Origin: Carboxylicivirga fragile
GTDB lineage: Bacteria; Bacteroidota; Bacteroidia; Bacteroidales; Marinilabiliaceae
Assembly (NCBI GenBank): GCA_025499625.1
Contig: JAFMVD010000023.1
Location: 22,054 to 86,053 of the forward strand
DNA length: 64,000 bases
Direction of reading: 5' to 3'
Positions 18,555 through 27,717 of the stretch are shown in pieces (position 1 is the first letter of the stretch; each line of letters starts with the position of its first letter). Made by a program: the position numbers and the translations under genes. Below the pieces are notes generated by a model. It did not search any database. It was given only the letters and a program-made list of their open reading frames with translations, and was not told where the DNA came from.

Positions 18555-19214
18555 ATGAGTAGTGAAAAAGAACCATTGTTCTCAGCTAAGAATCTTAAGC
18601 TGATAACGACTCCTCTGGGAGCACAAAACCCCATTACCATTCAGGTATTGGGTATCTGTTCTGCTTTGGCGGTGACAGTTAAAATGGAGCCCGCCATTGT
18701 ATTGTCGATCTCTGTGATGTTTGTAACAGTATTTTCAAACTTGATTATATCGCTATTACGTAACACCATTCCTGCACGTATTCGAATTATTGTGCAATTG
18801 GTAGTGGTAGCCTCTTTGGTAATTATTGTTGACCAGGTGCTCAAAGCTTTTGCTTATGAAGTGAGTTTGCAGTTGTCGGTATTCGTAGGTTTGATTATTA
18901 CCAACTGTATTATCATGGGACGTTTGGAAGCATTTGCCTTAGGTAATAAACCTTGGCCAGCTGTACTCGATGGAATTGGTAATGGAGCAGGATATGGATT
19001 TATCTTGATTATTGTTGCTTTCTTCCGCGAATTGTTAGGAACTGGTTTCTTAACCTTACCTGGACTTGGAGCGATTCAGATTGTACCGGATATCTTCTAT
19101 CAGTGGGGATATGCTAACAATGGATTTATGATTTTACCTCCAATGGCTTTGATTGTTGTAGGTATCATTATCTGGGTGCAGCGTTCACGTGATAAAGATT
19201 TGATTGAATCGTAA
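18555..19214 (+). CDS. nqrD: Na+-translocating NADH:quinone reductase subunit D
   Basis: About 219 residues, six membrane helices, of the NqrD/RnfE family. PLGAQNPITIQVLGICSALAV, NCIIMGRLEAFALGN and FFRELLGTGFL are diagnostic; the Cys in TNCIIMG corresponds to a ligand of the intramembrane iron centre formed with NqrE. GTG at 18549 is in frame, but ATG 18555 is the more likely start. It lies 12 bp after nqrC. Confidence 0.96.
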   Translation: MSSEKEPLFSAKNLKLITTPLGAQNPITIQVLGICSALAVTVKMEPAIVLSISVMFVTVFSNLIISLLRNTIPARIRIIVQLVVVASLVIIVDQVLKAFAYEVSLQLSVFVGLIITNCIIMGRLEAFALGNKPWPAVLDGIGNGAGYGFILIIVAFFRELLGTGFLTLPGLGAIQIVPDIFYQWGYANNGFMILPPMALIVVGIIIWVQRSRDKDLIES

Positions 19215-19232
19215 CCTTAAAAGAAGAGAAAA

Positions 19233-19865
19233 ATGGATTATATAAATATATTCATCAAGTCCATCTTTATTGATAACATGGTATTTGCCTACTTCTTCGG
19301 AATGTGCTCGTACCTTGCTGTATCAAAAACGGTGAATACATCACTTGGACTTGGACTGGCAGTAACCTTCGTACTAGGTATTACTGTTCCTGTCAACTAC
19401 CTGTTAAATCAATATGTATTGAGCGAAGGCGCTTTGGCTTGGTTAGATACTTTGTTTGGTTTAGAAAATCAATTTGCTACTTATGATTTAAGCTTCTTAA
19501 GCTTTATCATGTTTATCGCTGTAATTGCATCCATGGTGCAGTTGGTTGAGATGATAGTAGAGAAATTTGCACCTGCTTTGTATTCCCAATTAGGTATATT
19601 CTTGCCTTTGATTGCGGTTAACTGTGCCATCTTAGGTGGTTCGTTATTTATGCAAGAGCGCGACTATGCTAATCTTGGTGAAGCTACTGTATTCGGACTT
19701 GGTTCTGGTATTGGTTGGTTATTAGCCATTGTGGGTATTGCAGCCATTCGTGAGAAGATTCAATATTCGGATATTCCTGCTCCATTGCGTGGTTTAGGTA
19801 TCACATTTATTGTAACCGGATTGATGGGTGTTGCGTTTATGAGTTTCATGGGAATTCAATTGTAA
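19233..19865 (+). CDS. nqrE: Na+-translocating NADH:quinone reductase subunit E
   Basis: 210 residues, six helices, NqrE/RnfA family. [19 protein letters not shown] contains a conserved Cys for the intramembrane iron site shared with NqrD, and [16 protein letters not shown] contains the second. NqrE has inverted topology relative to NqrD. It lies 18 bp after nqrD and 19 bp before nqrF. Confidence 0.97.
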   Translation: MDYINIFIKSIFIDNMVFAYFFGMCSYLAVSKTVNTSLGLGLAVTFVLGITVPVNYLLNQYVLSEGALAWLDTLFGLENQFATYDLSFLSFIMFIAVIASMVQLVEMIVEKFAPALYSQLGIFLPLIAVNCAILGGSLFMQERDYANLGEATVFGLGSGIGWLLAIVGIAAIREKIQYSDIPAPLRGLGITFIVTGLMGVAFMSFMGIQL

Positions 19866-19884
19866 AAAGATAAAAGATTAAGAA

Positions 19885-21144
19885 ATGATATTATTAGCAA
19901 TTGATAGTACAGTAATCTTTACCAGTATCGCCATCTTCCTTATTGTGGTGCTATTGTTGGTGTCGATATTGCTGTACGCTAAGAAAAAGCTGATGCCTTC
20001 TGGCGAAGTAACTATTAATATTAATAGTGGAGAGCGCGAGTTGGTAGTTGAGCCGGGGCAAACATTACTTTCGGCCTTAGGTAGTAACAAAATATTCCTT
20101 CCATCGGCTTGTGGTGGAGGTGGTACTTGTGCCATGTGTCGCTGTCAGGTTGAGAGTGGAGCAGGTTCAATCTTGCCAACCGAAACAGGTTATTTTACCC
20201 GTAAAGAAGCCATGAACGATTGGCGTTTGGCTTGTCAGGTAAAAGTGAAGGAAGACATGGAGATGGCTATTCCTGCAGAGGTAATGGGCATTAAAAAATG
20301 GGAGTGTGAAGTTGTTTCTAACGACGGTCAGGCTACATTTATTAAGGAGTTTGTGGTTAAATTACCTGATGGTGAGATCTTAGACTTTAAATCGGGTGGA
20401 TACATTCAGATTGATGTGCCTAAGATTGAAGTTGACTTCAAGGATATGATCATTGAAGATGAGTACAAAGGCGAATGGGAAAAATTCGGCATGTACGATC
20501 TTAAGATGAAAAACCCTGAAGCGACTTATCGTGCCTACTCTATGGCTAACCACCCTGCTGAAGGAAACATTGTGATGTTGAACATCCGTATTGCTACTCC
20601 ACCATGGGATCGTGTTGCAGGTAAATTCCAAAACGTAAACCCTGGTATTTGTTCATCTTATATTTTCTCGCGTAAGCCAGGAGATAAGGTAACAGTATCC
20701 GGACCATATGGTGAATTCTTTATTAAGGAAACGGAACGTGAGATGATGTTTATTGGTGGTGGTGCTGGTATGGCGCCAATGCGTTCTCACATCTTCCACT
20801 TATTCCATACATTGAAAACGGGTCGTAAGGCTACTTTCTGGTATGGTGCGCGTTCGAAGAAAGAGATTTTCTACGAAGATCATTTCCGTGCGATTGAGAA
20901 GGAATTCCCGAACTTTAAATTTACAATTGCCCTTTCTGAGCCATTGCCAGAAGATAATTGGGAAGGAGCAACAGGCTTTATCCACCAGGTTATTCATGAC
21001 GAATACTTAAATAAGCATGAAGAGCCAGAAGATATCGAGTACTACTTATGTGGACCTCCAATGATGAACGATGCAGTAACTAAAATGCTGTACGATCTTG
21101 GTGTGCCAGATGAGATGGTTGACTTTGATGATTTCGGATCCTAG
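19885..21144 (+). CDS. nqrF: Na+-translocating NADH:quinone reductase subunit F
   Basis: 419 residues. NqrF is the NADH-oxidising entry subunit. An N-terminal helix (FTSIAIFLIVVLLLVSIL) is followed by a 2Fe-2S domain with CGGGGTCAMC and a later Cys in RLACQV. Next come the FAD site (YRAYSMAN) and the NADH-binding region (IGGGAGMAPMRSHI), ending with YYLCGPPMMNDAV and the FDDFGS tail. It ends the operon; two hairpins follow. Confidence 0.97.
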   Translation: MILLAIDSTVIFTSIAIFLIVVLLLVSILLYAKKKLMPSGEVTININSGERELVVEPGQTLLSALGSNKIFLPSACGGGGTCAMCRCQVESGAGSILPTETGYFTRKEAMNDWRLACQVKVKEDMEMAIPAEVMGIKKWECEVVSNDGQATFIKEFVVKLPDGEILDFKSGGYIQIDVPKIEVDFKDMIIEDEYKGEWEKFGMYDLKMKNPEATYRAYSMANHPAEGNIVMLNIRIATPPWDRVAGKFQNVNPGICSSYIFSRKPGDKVTVSGPYGEFFIKETEREMMFIGGGAGMAPMRSHIFHLFHTLKTGRKATFWYGARSKKEIFYEDHFRAIEKEFPNFKFTIALSEPLPEDNWEGATGFIHQVIHDEYLNKHEEPEDIEYYLCGPPMMNDAVTKMLYDLGVPDEMVDFDDFGS

Positions 21145-21167
21145 CTGAATTTGGCTAGTCCCGACAT

Positions 21168-21205
21168 AGTTTCTCTAAAACTTTGATAAAAGTTTTAGAG
21201 AAACT
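21168..21205. other. 17-bp perfect hairpin after nqrF
   Basis: AGTTTCTCTAAAACTTT (21168-21184) pairs exactly with 21189-21205 around the loop GATA. GAC/GTC extends the stem outward with a bulge. There is no following T run, so it may serve as a 3'-end stabiliser or be a mobile-repeat remnant rather than the terminator, which lies at 21257. Confidence 0.7.
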
Positions 21206-21256
21206 AAGTCGTTGCTGAAGGCAAAAATAATTTCTAATTATTTGGAATAAATATAT

Positions 21257-21283
21257 AAATCCCGCTTCGGCGGGATTTTTTTT
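21257..21283 (+). terminator. Rho-independent terminator of the nqr operon
   Basis: AAATCCCGC-TTCG-GCGGGATTT followed by more T. A 9-bp stem with a stable tetraloop, and the same core as the pruA terminator at 11428. Confidence 0.9.
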
Positions 21284-21347
21284 GCTCGTTTGTAAAGGGA
21301 TATGCTCTCGGATATTGTAAATTTGTTCAAACAAAAGAATCTTTAAA

Positions 21348-22337
21348 ATGCGTTTACTTTCATTATTAGCGGTAGTTCTAATATTTACAGCTTGCCAACC
21401 GCAAAAGCAATATATCAAAAGCGAAGGCTTAATTTTTGGCACCATTTATCACATTACTTATGAACATCATGAGGATGTATCTGCTGGCATCACTCAAAAG
21501 TTGAATGCCTTTGATTGGTCTATGTCGACTTATAAAGATACTTCTGTAATAAGTAAGATCAATAGAAATGAGTCTGCCGATACGGATGTTTATTTCCGAA
21601 ATGTCTTTAACAAAGCTAAAGAAATAACAGCAGTAACCGAGGGTGCTTTTGATATGACGGTTGCGCCACTGGTTAATGCCTGGGGTTTTGGTTTCTCTAA
21701 AAAAGATAGTATTACACCAGAATTGATAGACGCTTTGTTGATGGATGTTGGAATGGATGCGATAAGCTTGGTTGATCAGCAAGTGGTGAAAGAACGTGAA
21801 GGAATAATGCTGGATGGAAGTGCCATAGCTAAAGGTTATGCAGTAGATGTTGTTGCCGATTATTTGCAAGCCTTAGGTATTGAAAACTTCATGGTGGAGA
21901 TTGGTGGAGAAATGCGCGTTGAAGGAAAAAATACGAAAGGTACGTTTTGGAAGGTTGGTATTGATAAACCAATTGATGATCCTGAGGTATTACAGCGCGA
22001 TTTACAGGAGATCATTAGTGTTTCAGACATTGCCCTTGCTACATCTGGTAACTATCGTAATTTCTATATGAAAGATGGTAAAAAGTATGCACACACTATT
22101 AGCCCGTTCACAGGCTATCCTGTCGATCATCAATTACTAGGTGTATCGGTTTTGGCCTCTGACTGCATGAGTGCTGATGCTTATGCCACTGCATTTATGG
22201 TATTAGGCGTTGAAAAGAGCATGCAAATTGTAGAAGCAGATGCTAACTTAGAAGCTTATTTTATATCAGCAGGTGAAAATGGCGAAGATTATAAAATAGA
22301 AATGAGTGCTGGCTTTGGTAAAGTGATTAGTCAATGA
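21348..22337 (+). CDS. apbE: FAD:protein FMN transferase
   Basis: 329 residues. The N-terminus is a lipoprotein signal with lipobox FTAC. The ApbE family transfers FMN from FAD to Thr of target proteins in the periplasm. Family marks are FGTIYHITY, DWSMSTYKDTSVISKIN, MLDGSAIAKGYAVD, IEIGGE-like VEIGGEMRVEG, and YAHTISPFTGYPVDH with the metal site. It is separated from nqrF by a terminator but adjacent in the same direction, and NqrB Thr216 and NqrC Thr209 are its evident targets. Confidence 0.95.
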   Translation: MRLLSLLAVVLIFTACQPQKQYIKSEGLIFGTIYHITYEHHEDVSAGITQKLNAFDWSMSTYKDTSVISKINRNESADTDVYFRNVFNKAKEITAVTEGAFDMTVAPLVNAWGFGFSKKDSITPELIDALLMDVGMDAISLVDQQVVKEREGIMLDGSAIAKGYAVDVVADYLQALGIENFMVEIGGEMRVEGKNTKGTFWKVGIDKPIDDPEVLQRDLQEIISVSDIALATSGNYRNFYMKDGKKYAHTISPFTGYPVDHQLLGVSVLASDCMSADAYATAFMVLGVEKSMQIVEADANLEAYFISAGENGEDYKIEMSAGFGKVISQ

Positions 22338-22340
22338 GTT

Positions 22341-22410
22341 AATTTGAAGATGTGCTAATTTGAAGATGAAATAATTGTCATATTTCCAAATTGAATCATT
22401 TTCAAATTAA
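22341..22410. repeat. AATTTGAAGATG-type short repeats
   Basis: The 19-mer AATTTGAAGATGTGCTAAT at 22341-22359 equals 13590-13608 and is followed at once by a second partial copy (AATTTGAAGATGAA). The segment lies between the converging ends of apbE and the small gene at 22415. Confidence 0.5.
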
Positions 22411-22414
22411 ATTG

Positions 22415-22657
22415 TTAACAACTAGTTGTATTGCTTTCGTATTCGGTATCTAGTTTAAGTGATTTGAAGGTAATAGCCTGTTTACGAGCCATCTTGTCCT
22501 GAGTGGTAGCGCAATAAATGCCTTTGTCATTCAAAGCCTTATTTCCACCGATATGAGAGTTGGGGAACTTGCCATTTTTTTGCAGTAAAATGCGTATCGA
22601 CATAAGTGCAAAAACAATTCCCATTAAAACTATTGTTAATATTAAAACTGGCCACAT
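22415..22657 (-). CDS. Small single-pass membrane protein, unknown
   Basis: 80 residues: one N-terminal helix (VLILTIVLMGIVFALMSIRILL), then KNGKFPNSHIGGNKALNDKGIYCATTQD. The polar part looks conserved in style, with a Cys after GIY and another at the very end. Its start is 42 bp after the hybrid kinase stop on the same strand, so it may end that operon. It also converges with apbE. It resembles NqrM in size and layout, but it lacks that family's cluster of cysteines, so I leave the function open. Confidence 0.6.
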   Translation of the reverse strand: MWPVLILTIVLMGIVFALMSIRILLQKNGKFPNSHIGGNKALNDKGIYCATTQDKMARKQAITFKSLKLDTEYESNTTSC

Positions 22658-22699
22658 AATCTATCTCAATTAAATTCGGTATAAAAGTACTAAAATTTA

Positions 22700-24013
22700 T
22701 TATCGAATACTATCTAGAAGCTGTAGAAAGGCTTCCTGATTGCATTCATCAATGGCGGAGTATGCCTTTTTAAGCCATATACAATTACCCGACAGCTTTG
22801 ACTCTAAATCACGCAATACTTTTTTTGTTGATGATAGCTCAAATACCGAGAGTTTCAGAAGAGCTGGTAAATTTTCTTTTAATACAGCTTTATCATCATC
22901 GCTTAAAGTAATATTGTTACTTGTTTTATCACTTACACTTATAGGTAAAGTCAACCAAAAAGTTGCTCCATTACCTTCCGACGAATCCACACCTATTACA
23001 CCTCCGTGAGCCTCAATTGCCAATTTACAAAATGTTAGCCCTAAGCCCGACGAAGAAATATTTTCATGCTGTTGGCCTTCGCCCTGACCAAAGCGTTCAA
23101 AAATAGTTTCTTGCAACTCTTCGGGTATATGATCGCCCGCATTATGAACAGAAATTTTTAGAAAGTCATTATCAAGCTCGTAGCACTTGATAGTTATTGC
23201 ACTTTTTTCGGGAGCATATTTAACCGCATTGGATAAAATATTAGAGAATACGCGAATCAGCATATTTCCATCTGCTTCCACAGAACAATCGCAGATTTGA
23301 TCTACATCAAAACTAATATTGCGTGCGCTTAATATATACTTAACTTCCTTCTGAGCACTATCAATAAGGTCTCGTATAATAAGTCGTTGTTTCTCTAAAT
23401 TAAACGAAGTTGTTTCGTAGCGATAAACATCGAGTACATTGTGTATTAGATTCAGCATTTTATAACCTGAGTATTTGGTGATTTCTACACGTTCGTCTTC
23501 AGGTATAATTTCGCTGTTTAAAATGGTTACCAAAGGATTTTTTAGATCATGAATAAGCATTTTGGTCATATCTTCTTTAAATTGCGATAGCTTAATAAGC
23601 TTCTGATTTAAAGCTTGTATTTGCTTGTATTTATCCGATAGATGCAGGTTAGCCTTTATGCGAGCAATAAGCTCTATTTTATCGATGGGCTTTCTTATAT
23701 AATCAACCGCTCCAGCTTCTAATGCTGTGTTTAGGTTATGTGATGAAGTCATAACTCCGGTGCACATAATTACCGGAATATCTTTAGTTTGTTCAATTTT
23801 TCGTAACTCCCTAATGAGCTCAATACCATCCATTACAGGCATTTCCCAATCTGTAATAATAATGTCTGGTAATTCGTTTTGCGCAATTATTAAGGCTGTT
23901 TGTGCTTGTAAAGCTTGCAGAATATCAAAGGGCTCGTTCGACTCCTCAATATGTTGAACAATCGTTTCAAGGTTACTCGATTGATCATCAACGATTAGAA
24001 TTTTATAGGTCAT
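22700..24013 (-). CDS. Response regulator-histidine kinase hybrid (REC-HisKA-HATPase)
   Basis: 437 residues, soluble. A receiver domain comes first (residues ~1-122; ILIVDDQ, phospho-Asp in IIITDWEMPV, Lys in RKPID). A short coiled linker leads to the H box (MLIHDLKNPL, ~153) and an HATPase domain (VFSNILSNAVKYAP, SSSGLGLTFCKLAIEAHGG). After the kinase comes a helical tail of about 65 residues that resembles the tail of the TPR kinase in this operon. The reversed order (receiver before kinase) and lack of membrane helices fit a relay intermediate. It lies 94 bp after the LuxR-type regulator. Confidence 0.88.
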   Translation of the reverse strand: MTYKILIVDDQSSNLETIVQHIEESNEPFDILQALQAQTALIIAQNELPDIIITDWEMPVMDGIELIRELRKIEQTKDIPVIMCTGVMTSSHNLNTALEAGAVDYIRKPIDKIELIARIKANLHLSDKYKQIQALNQKLIKLSQFKEDMTKMLIHDLKNPLVTILNSEIIPEDERVEITKYSGYKMLNLIHNVLDVYRYETTSFNLEKQRLIIRDLIDSAQKEVKYILSARNISFDVDQICDCSVEADGNMLIRVFSNILSNAVKYAPEKSAITIKCYELDNDFLKISVHNAGDHIPEELQETIFERFGQGEGQQHENISSSGLGLTFCKLAIEAHGGVIGVDSSEGNGATFWLTLPISVSDKTSNNITLSDDDKAVLKENLPALLKLSVFELSSTKKVLRDLESKLSGNCIWLKKAYSAIDECNQEAFLQLLDSIR

Positions 24014-24107
24014 GATTACTTTTTTAACTGTCGCACCATAAATATACTACATCCTTTTTTATTTAACGCGATAAGTGCTATCTGCTTTTTGTATATAAAC
24101 AAGCTTT

Positions 24108-24941
24108 CTACAATCCTGCCAAATAAGTCTCCAAGCTTCCTTTTTCGAGGTTTAACTTTTTGCGAATTCTATGTCGCTGTGTTTTAATACTGTCGGGCGA
24201 TTGATTTAATGCTGCCGCAACTTCTTTAATAGGCATACTCAGACGTATAAGCGCACATGTTTTTAACTCCGAAGGTGAGATGTTAGGATGCAATTCAATT
24301 AGTTTTTTGAAAAAATTGGCGTGTACTCTAGAAAAAGAAATATCAAAACGTGTCCAATTATCCTCTTCAATTTCTTGTTCTAAATTTGTGTATAGTTCCT
24401 TAACCAAATTCTCGGCGATGTGAGGTGTTTTATGAACTTTATTCCCCAAAAGCTTTAGTGTTCGGAGTAGTTTTTGTTTGCTTTCTTGATTCTGAACCAG
24501 AGTAATGGCGTTTTCAGTTAACTCTCTATTCCGATGTTCCAACAATTCCTTGTAATATGAGTCCATTCTTAAGGTTGCATTTGTTCGTGCAATAAGTTCG
24601 GTGGCATCAACCGGCTTACGAATAAAATCAACTGCTCCAGCATCTAGAGCAGTTTTTAAATCATCGTTGCTAATCATAACACCACTGGCCATAATGATGG
24701 GAATATCCTTTAACTCTGGCGAATCCTTAAATCGCTTTATCAACTCAATGCCCGATATATTAGGCATATTCCAATCGGTGATAATTAAGTTTGGAATTTT
24801 ATTTTTAGCAATTTCAAGGGCATATTTAGGATCAGTTGTTTGAAGCAACTCATACTTCGGAAAAAACTTCTCGTAAATAGATACTATAACTTTGATATTT
24901 TCAAAGGCATCATCAACAACTAATATTCTAATCTGTTCCAT
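24108..24941 (-). CDS. Response regulator with LuxR-type helix-turn-helix
   Basis: 277 residues. The receiver is at ~1-122 (ILVVDDAFENIKV, phospho-Asp in IITDWNMPN, GVMISNDDL, IRKPVD). A charged helical linker follows (~125-210). The C-terminal DNA-binding part carries PSELKTCALIRLSMPIKEVAAAL and SIKTQRHRIRKKLNL, a GerE/LuxR-like arrangement. Its receiver closely resembles that of the hybrid kinase downstream, suggesting duplication. It lies 16 bp after the TPR kinase, which is its probable phosphodonor. Target genes cannot be read. Confidence 0.88.
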   Translation of the reverse strand: MEQIRILVVDDAFENIKVIVSIYEKFFPKYELLQTTDPKYALEIAKNKIPNLIITDWNMPNISGIELIKRFKDSPELKDIPIIMASGVMISNDDLKTALDAGAVDFIRKPVDATELIARTNATLRMDSYYKELLEHRNRELTENAITLVQNQESKQKLLRTLKLLGNKVHKTPHIAENLVKELYTNLEQEIEEDNWTRFDISFSRVHANFFKKLIELHPNISPSELKTCALIRLSMPIKEVAAALNQSPDSIKTQRHRIRKKLNLEKGSLETYLAGL

Positions 24942-24957
24942 GGTACTGCCAATTAAA

Positions 24958-27246
24958 TTAAATACTTAGCAACTCATTATACAACTCTTCGTTACCAGCC
25001 AATACGGCTTGGTTAAGCTTATCTTTCCATTCTAAAACGGAAGGATCGTTGCTTGTAATCTCAGCAATTACTTTTCGTATTTTACTCACTTCGTAATACT
25101 TCAACGTTTTTAGCACCTCAATATACTCAGCAATTAGTTCGGCATTAATGCTTGTTTCAGCAACCACTTTATCTTGGCTTTCATCAGCTAGGTGCTCACT
25201 TATTTCAGTATGCGTTTTCTTGAGCGTAAACCAAAAAGCAGAACCATGTTCGCCATCCGATTCAACGCCAATTTTTCCACCATGCCCTTCAATGGCCATC
25301 TTACAAAAGGTAAGTCCCAAGCCAGTGGAACGGTTGTAGCCTAAATCTTTCGCTTCTACCTGTCCGAATTTTTCGAATATCTTAAATTGCTGTTTTTTTG
25401 GTATACCCCTTCCCGAGTCTTCTACTTTTATTTTAAGGTATTCGCCACCTTCTTCTTTAGCTATCAAATGCACTTTCCCATTGTTGGGCGTGTACTTAAT
25501 GGCATTGCTCAATAAGTTAATTAACACACGTTCTACAAGGTCATTATCAGCCAGAATTGTTAGATCGGTTCGTATGGTGTTTTCAATGGCGATGTTTTTT
25601 TCTTTGGCAGGTAAAATAATTTGGTCGATGGCTTTATTAATCGCTTGTGAAAGAAGGTTTGTTTCCGGCTGTATATTCATCGAGGCATCTTCAAATTTTT
25701 GAATATCCAAGATGTTTAGCACCATATTCAACATCTGCATGGCTTGCTGCTTAATTTTTACGTTCGAAGCCTGATTGATTATGGTATTAAGCGGATTCTT
25801 CAAGTCGTGTACAATCATACCCGTCATGGTTTCTTTAAAACGATCTAACTCAACTAATTTGCTATTGATGGTCTCAATCTCTTCTTTCTGCTGAGCCAAT
25901 ACTGCATTAGCACGTCGTTTTTGAAGCAAACCTCTAAAAATGATAACAGCCAAAATCAAAAGGATAGAAGCCCCAATAAGTAAAACATTTCGAAGCTTTT
26001 TCTCTTGTTCCAAATGTAGATCCTGAGCGGCAATTGTTTGTTCTTGAAGCTGAATTTGCACCTCTTTTTTCTCGGTTTGATAGCGTGTGGCGATCTCTTC
26101 CATGGCCTCCGCTTTTTCTTTGTTATAAAGGGTTTCTTTAATCTCCATGCGCATTTGTGCATACTGATAGGCCGCTTTATACTCACCTTTAAGCCCATGA
26201 GCTTCCATTAAGCCCTCTAAGATAGAAATGCGTTTAAACGGTTGTTCTATCGAATCGGTTGCTTGGAGTGCCGTGCGCCCCATGTCGATGCTTTTCTGAA
26301 GGTGTTTGCTCGCCTTCGTTAAATCGTACTCATGCAAATGCCAATACGCCATACTGGTGGCAGATGTGGCAACGTTTGGGTAATCGTTCAGCTCCAAACC
26401 AATATTAAGTCCTTTCTCATGAAAATCATAGGCTATTCGTCGATCAAGACTGTCGTACACCATGCCAATGTTACTATAGGCTCTACCCAATTGTAAACGG
26501 TTACCGTTTTTTTCACAGTAGTCAAATACTTTGGTGTAAAATTCGAGCGCTTTGGTATAGTTACCCGCTTTTTTATAGGTTATTCCCAGGTTGGTGTTGC
26601 AAGCATCAATACCATATTCGTCGCCTAGCTCTTTAAATATTTCCAAAGCCTCTTCGTAAGCTTTAATGGCACTTTCCTCTTGGAACGAAACTCGATGGAT
26701 GCTTCCAATACTTAAGTAGCAAATAGCAATTCCTTTTTTGTCGTTCATCGATTCAAATACGGACAATGCATCGTAGTAGCCTTGTACGGCTTTTGCAAAA
26801 GCACCTTGGCGACGGTGAATGAGCCCTATGTTAAGGTTAGCTTTGGCTTGCTGAAGCGTATCGTTGATAAGTGCTGAGTATTCTTTTCCAGTGGTGTAAT
26901 AGTCGATGGCCTCGTCGTAGTTGTACAAATCAAACATCATGGAGCCTAATTGGTGGTAACAATAGGCTTGCTTTACTAGATAGACAGAATCTTTACTCTG
27001 GTCATTAAGGGCGTTTAAAATATTCAGACTGCTTAAATAGTTGTCCGCCGCTGTTTCGAATTCTTTCTGTTCTTCATATTCATCAGCCAGCTCAATGTAT
27101 AATTGGGCTTTCTTAAATTGTTTCTGATCTGATGAGGAATTACCCAACTCTTCAATCAACACATTAAGGCTGTCGAAGGTGTTTTGCTGTGCAAAGGGCG
27201 ACATGCAAAAGATAAATAGTGCAATAAGAATACCAGTGCGCTTCAT
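24958..27246 (-). CDS. TPR-containing membrane sensor histidine kinase
   Basis: 762 residues. A signal peptide (GILIALFIFCMSPFAQ) is followed by about seven to eight TPR units (~40-370; for example CYHQLGSMMFDLYNYDEAIDYY, AKANLNIGLIHRRQG), placing the sensor in the periplasm. After a coiled coil a membrane helix (~420-441, VLLIGASILLILAVIIF) leads to the H box MIVHDLKNPLNTI (~His477) and HATPase motifs (LLNLLSNAIKYTP-like, VEDSGRGIP, STGLGLTFCKMA). The last ~65 residues form an extra helical tail. It is the first gene of a relay operon with 16 bp to the regulator. Confidence 0.92.
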   Translation of the reverse strand: MKRTGILIALFIFCMSPFAQQNTFDSLNVLIEELGNSSSDQKQFKKAQLYIELADEYEEQKEFETAADNYLSSLNILNALNDQSKDSVYLVKQAYCYHQLGSMMFDLYNYDEAIDYYTTGKEYSALINDTLQQAKANLNIGLIHRRQGAFAKAVQGYYDALSVFESMNDKKGIAICYLSIGSIHRVSFQEESAIKAYEEALEIFKELGDEYGIDACNTNLGITYKKAGNYTKALEFYTKVFDYCEKNGNRLQLGRAYSNIGMVYDSLDRRIAYDFHEKGLNIGLELNDYPNVATSATSMAYWHLHEYDLTKASKHLQKSIDMGRTALQATDSIEQPFKRISILEGLMEAHGLKGEYKAAYQYAQMRMEIKETLYNKEKAEAMEEIATRYQTEKKEVQIQLQEQTIAAQDLHLEQEKKLRNVLLIGASILLILAVIIFRGLLQKRRANAVLAQQKEEIETINSKLVELDRFKETMTGMIVHDLKNPLNTIINQASNVKIKQQAMQMLNMVLNILDIQKFEDASMNIQPETNLLSQAINKAIDQIILPAKEKNIAIENTIRTDLTILADNDLVERVLINLLSNAIKYTPNNGKVHLIAKEEGGEYLKIKVEDSGRGIPKKQQFKIFEKFGQVEAKDLGYNRSTGLGLTFCKMAIEGHGGKIGVESDGEHGSAFWFTLKKTHTEISEHLADESQDKVVAETSINAELIAEYIEVLKTLKYYEVSKIRKVIAEITSNDPSVLEWKDKLNQAVLAGNEELYNELLSI

Positions 27247-27504
27247 ATTTTCTATTTGTGTTTATTTGGTAATAAGGTAAAGATACTAATTGTTCAATAG
27301 TGGCATAATAAGATAAACATCAAAGAAATACCATTTGTTTCTCACGGCCTCCATTCTATGCATAACAGGTGAAAAAACAACCTCTAAATATACGCTGTAA
27401 TATTACCATGCTTGGTGCAAAATAGTAAGCAAAAAGTTACCAATGCAGTTTTAACAATTAATAATTATTCATGCATCTATTCGAATATTTTCATCAACTT
27501 GCTC

Positions 27505-27512
27505 TATTTTTG
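27505..27512 (+). promoter_or_regulatory. Candidate -7 box upstream of the E1 fusion gene
   Basis: TATTTTTG matches TAnnTTTG. It lies about 206 bp upstream of the ATG, so it would give a long leader. No exact -33 box. Confidence 0.3.
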
Positions 27513-27651
27513 TAGTTAATAGAAAATAGCATAATATCGCCTAATTAAACGAAGATGCATTGAAATAACAATAGAGCGATGCATTATTAAACAAATCAAG
27601 TTTTCTGAAAACAAACTTACGATCTCATATGTTTGATTAGTGCCCAAAATA

Positions 27652-27681
27652 ATTAACGAAGGTCAAACCTTTGTTAATTAA
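27652..27681 (+). promoter_or_regulatory. Leader hairpin just upstream of the E1 fusion gene
   Basis: AATTAACGAAGGT (27652-27664) and ACCTTTGTTAATT (27668-27680) are nearly perfect complements around CAA. The hairpin ends about 37 bp before the start, so it could affect translation or bind a regulator as a dyad operator. Confidence 0.45.
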
Positions 27682-27717
27682 GAAATTGATTACTGTAACA
27701 AATTGAAATTCGATTAT

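Larger units (their letters stand above)
27247..27717. other. 471-bp divergent gap with promoters
   Basis: No gene is seen. It separates the sensor-kinase operon (-) and the E1 gene (+). TATTTTTG at 27505-27512 fits a -7 box reading rightward, leaving an about 200-nt leader. GTTAATTA-type inverted words flank 27650-27680 (AATTAACGAAGGTCAAACCTTTGTTAATT), which can fold into a hairpin near the start. Confidence 0.5.

Noticed and set aside
22415..22657. Assignment as NqrM
   Set aside because: Size and single helix fit, but the usual cluster of cysteines is absent.
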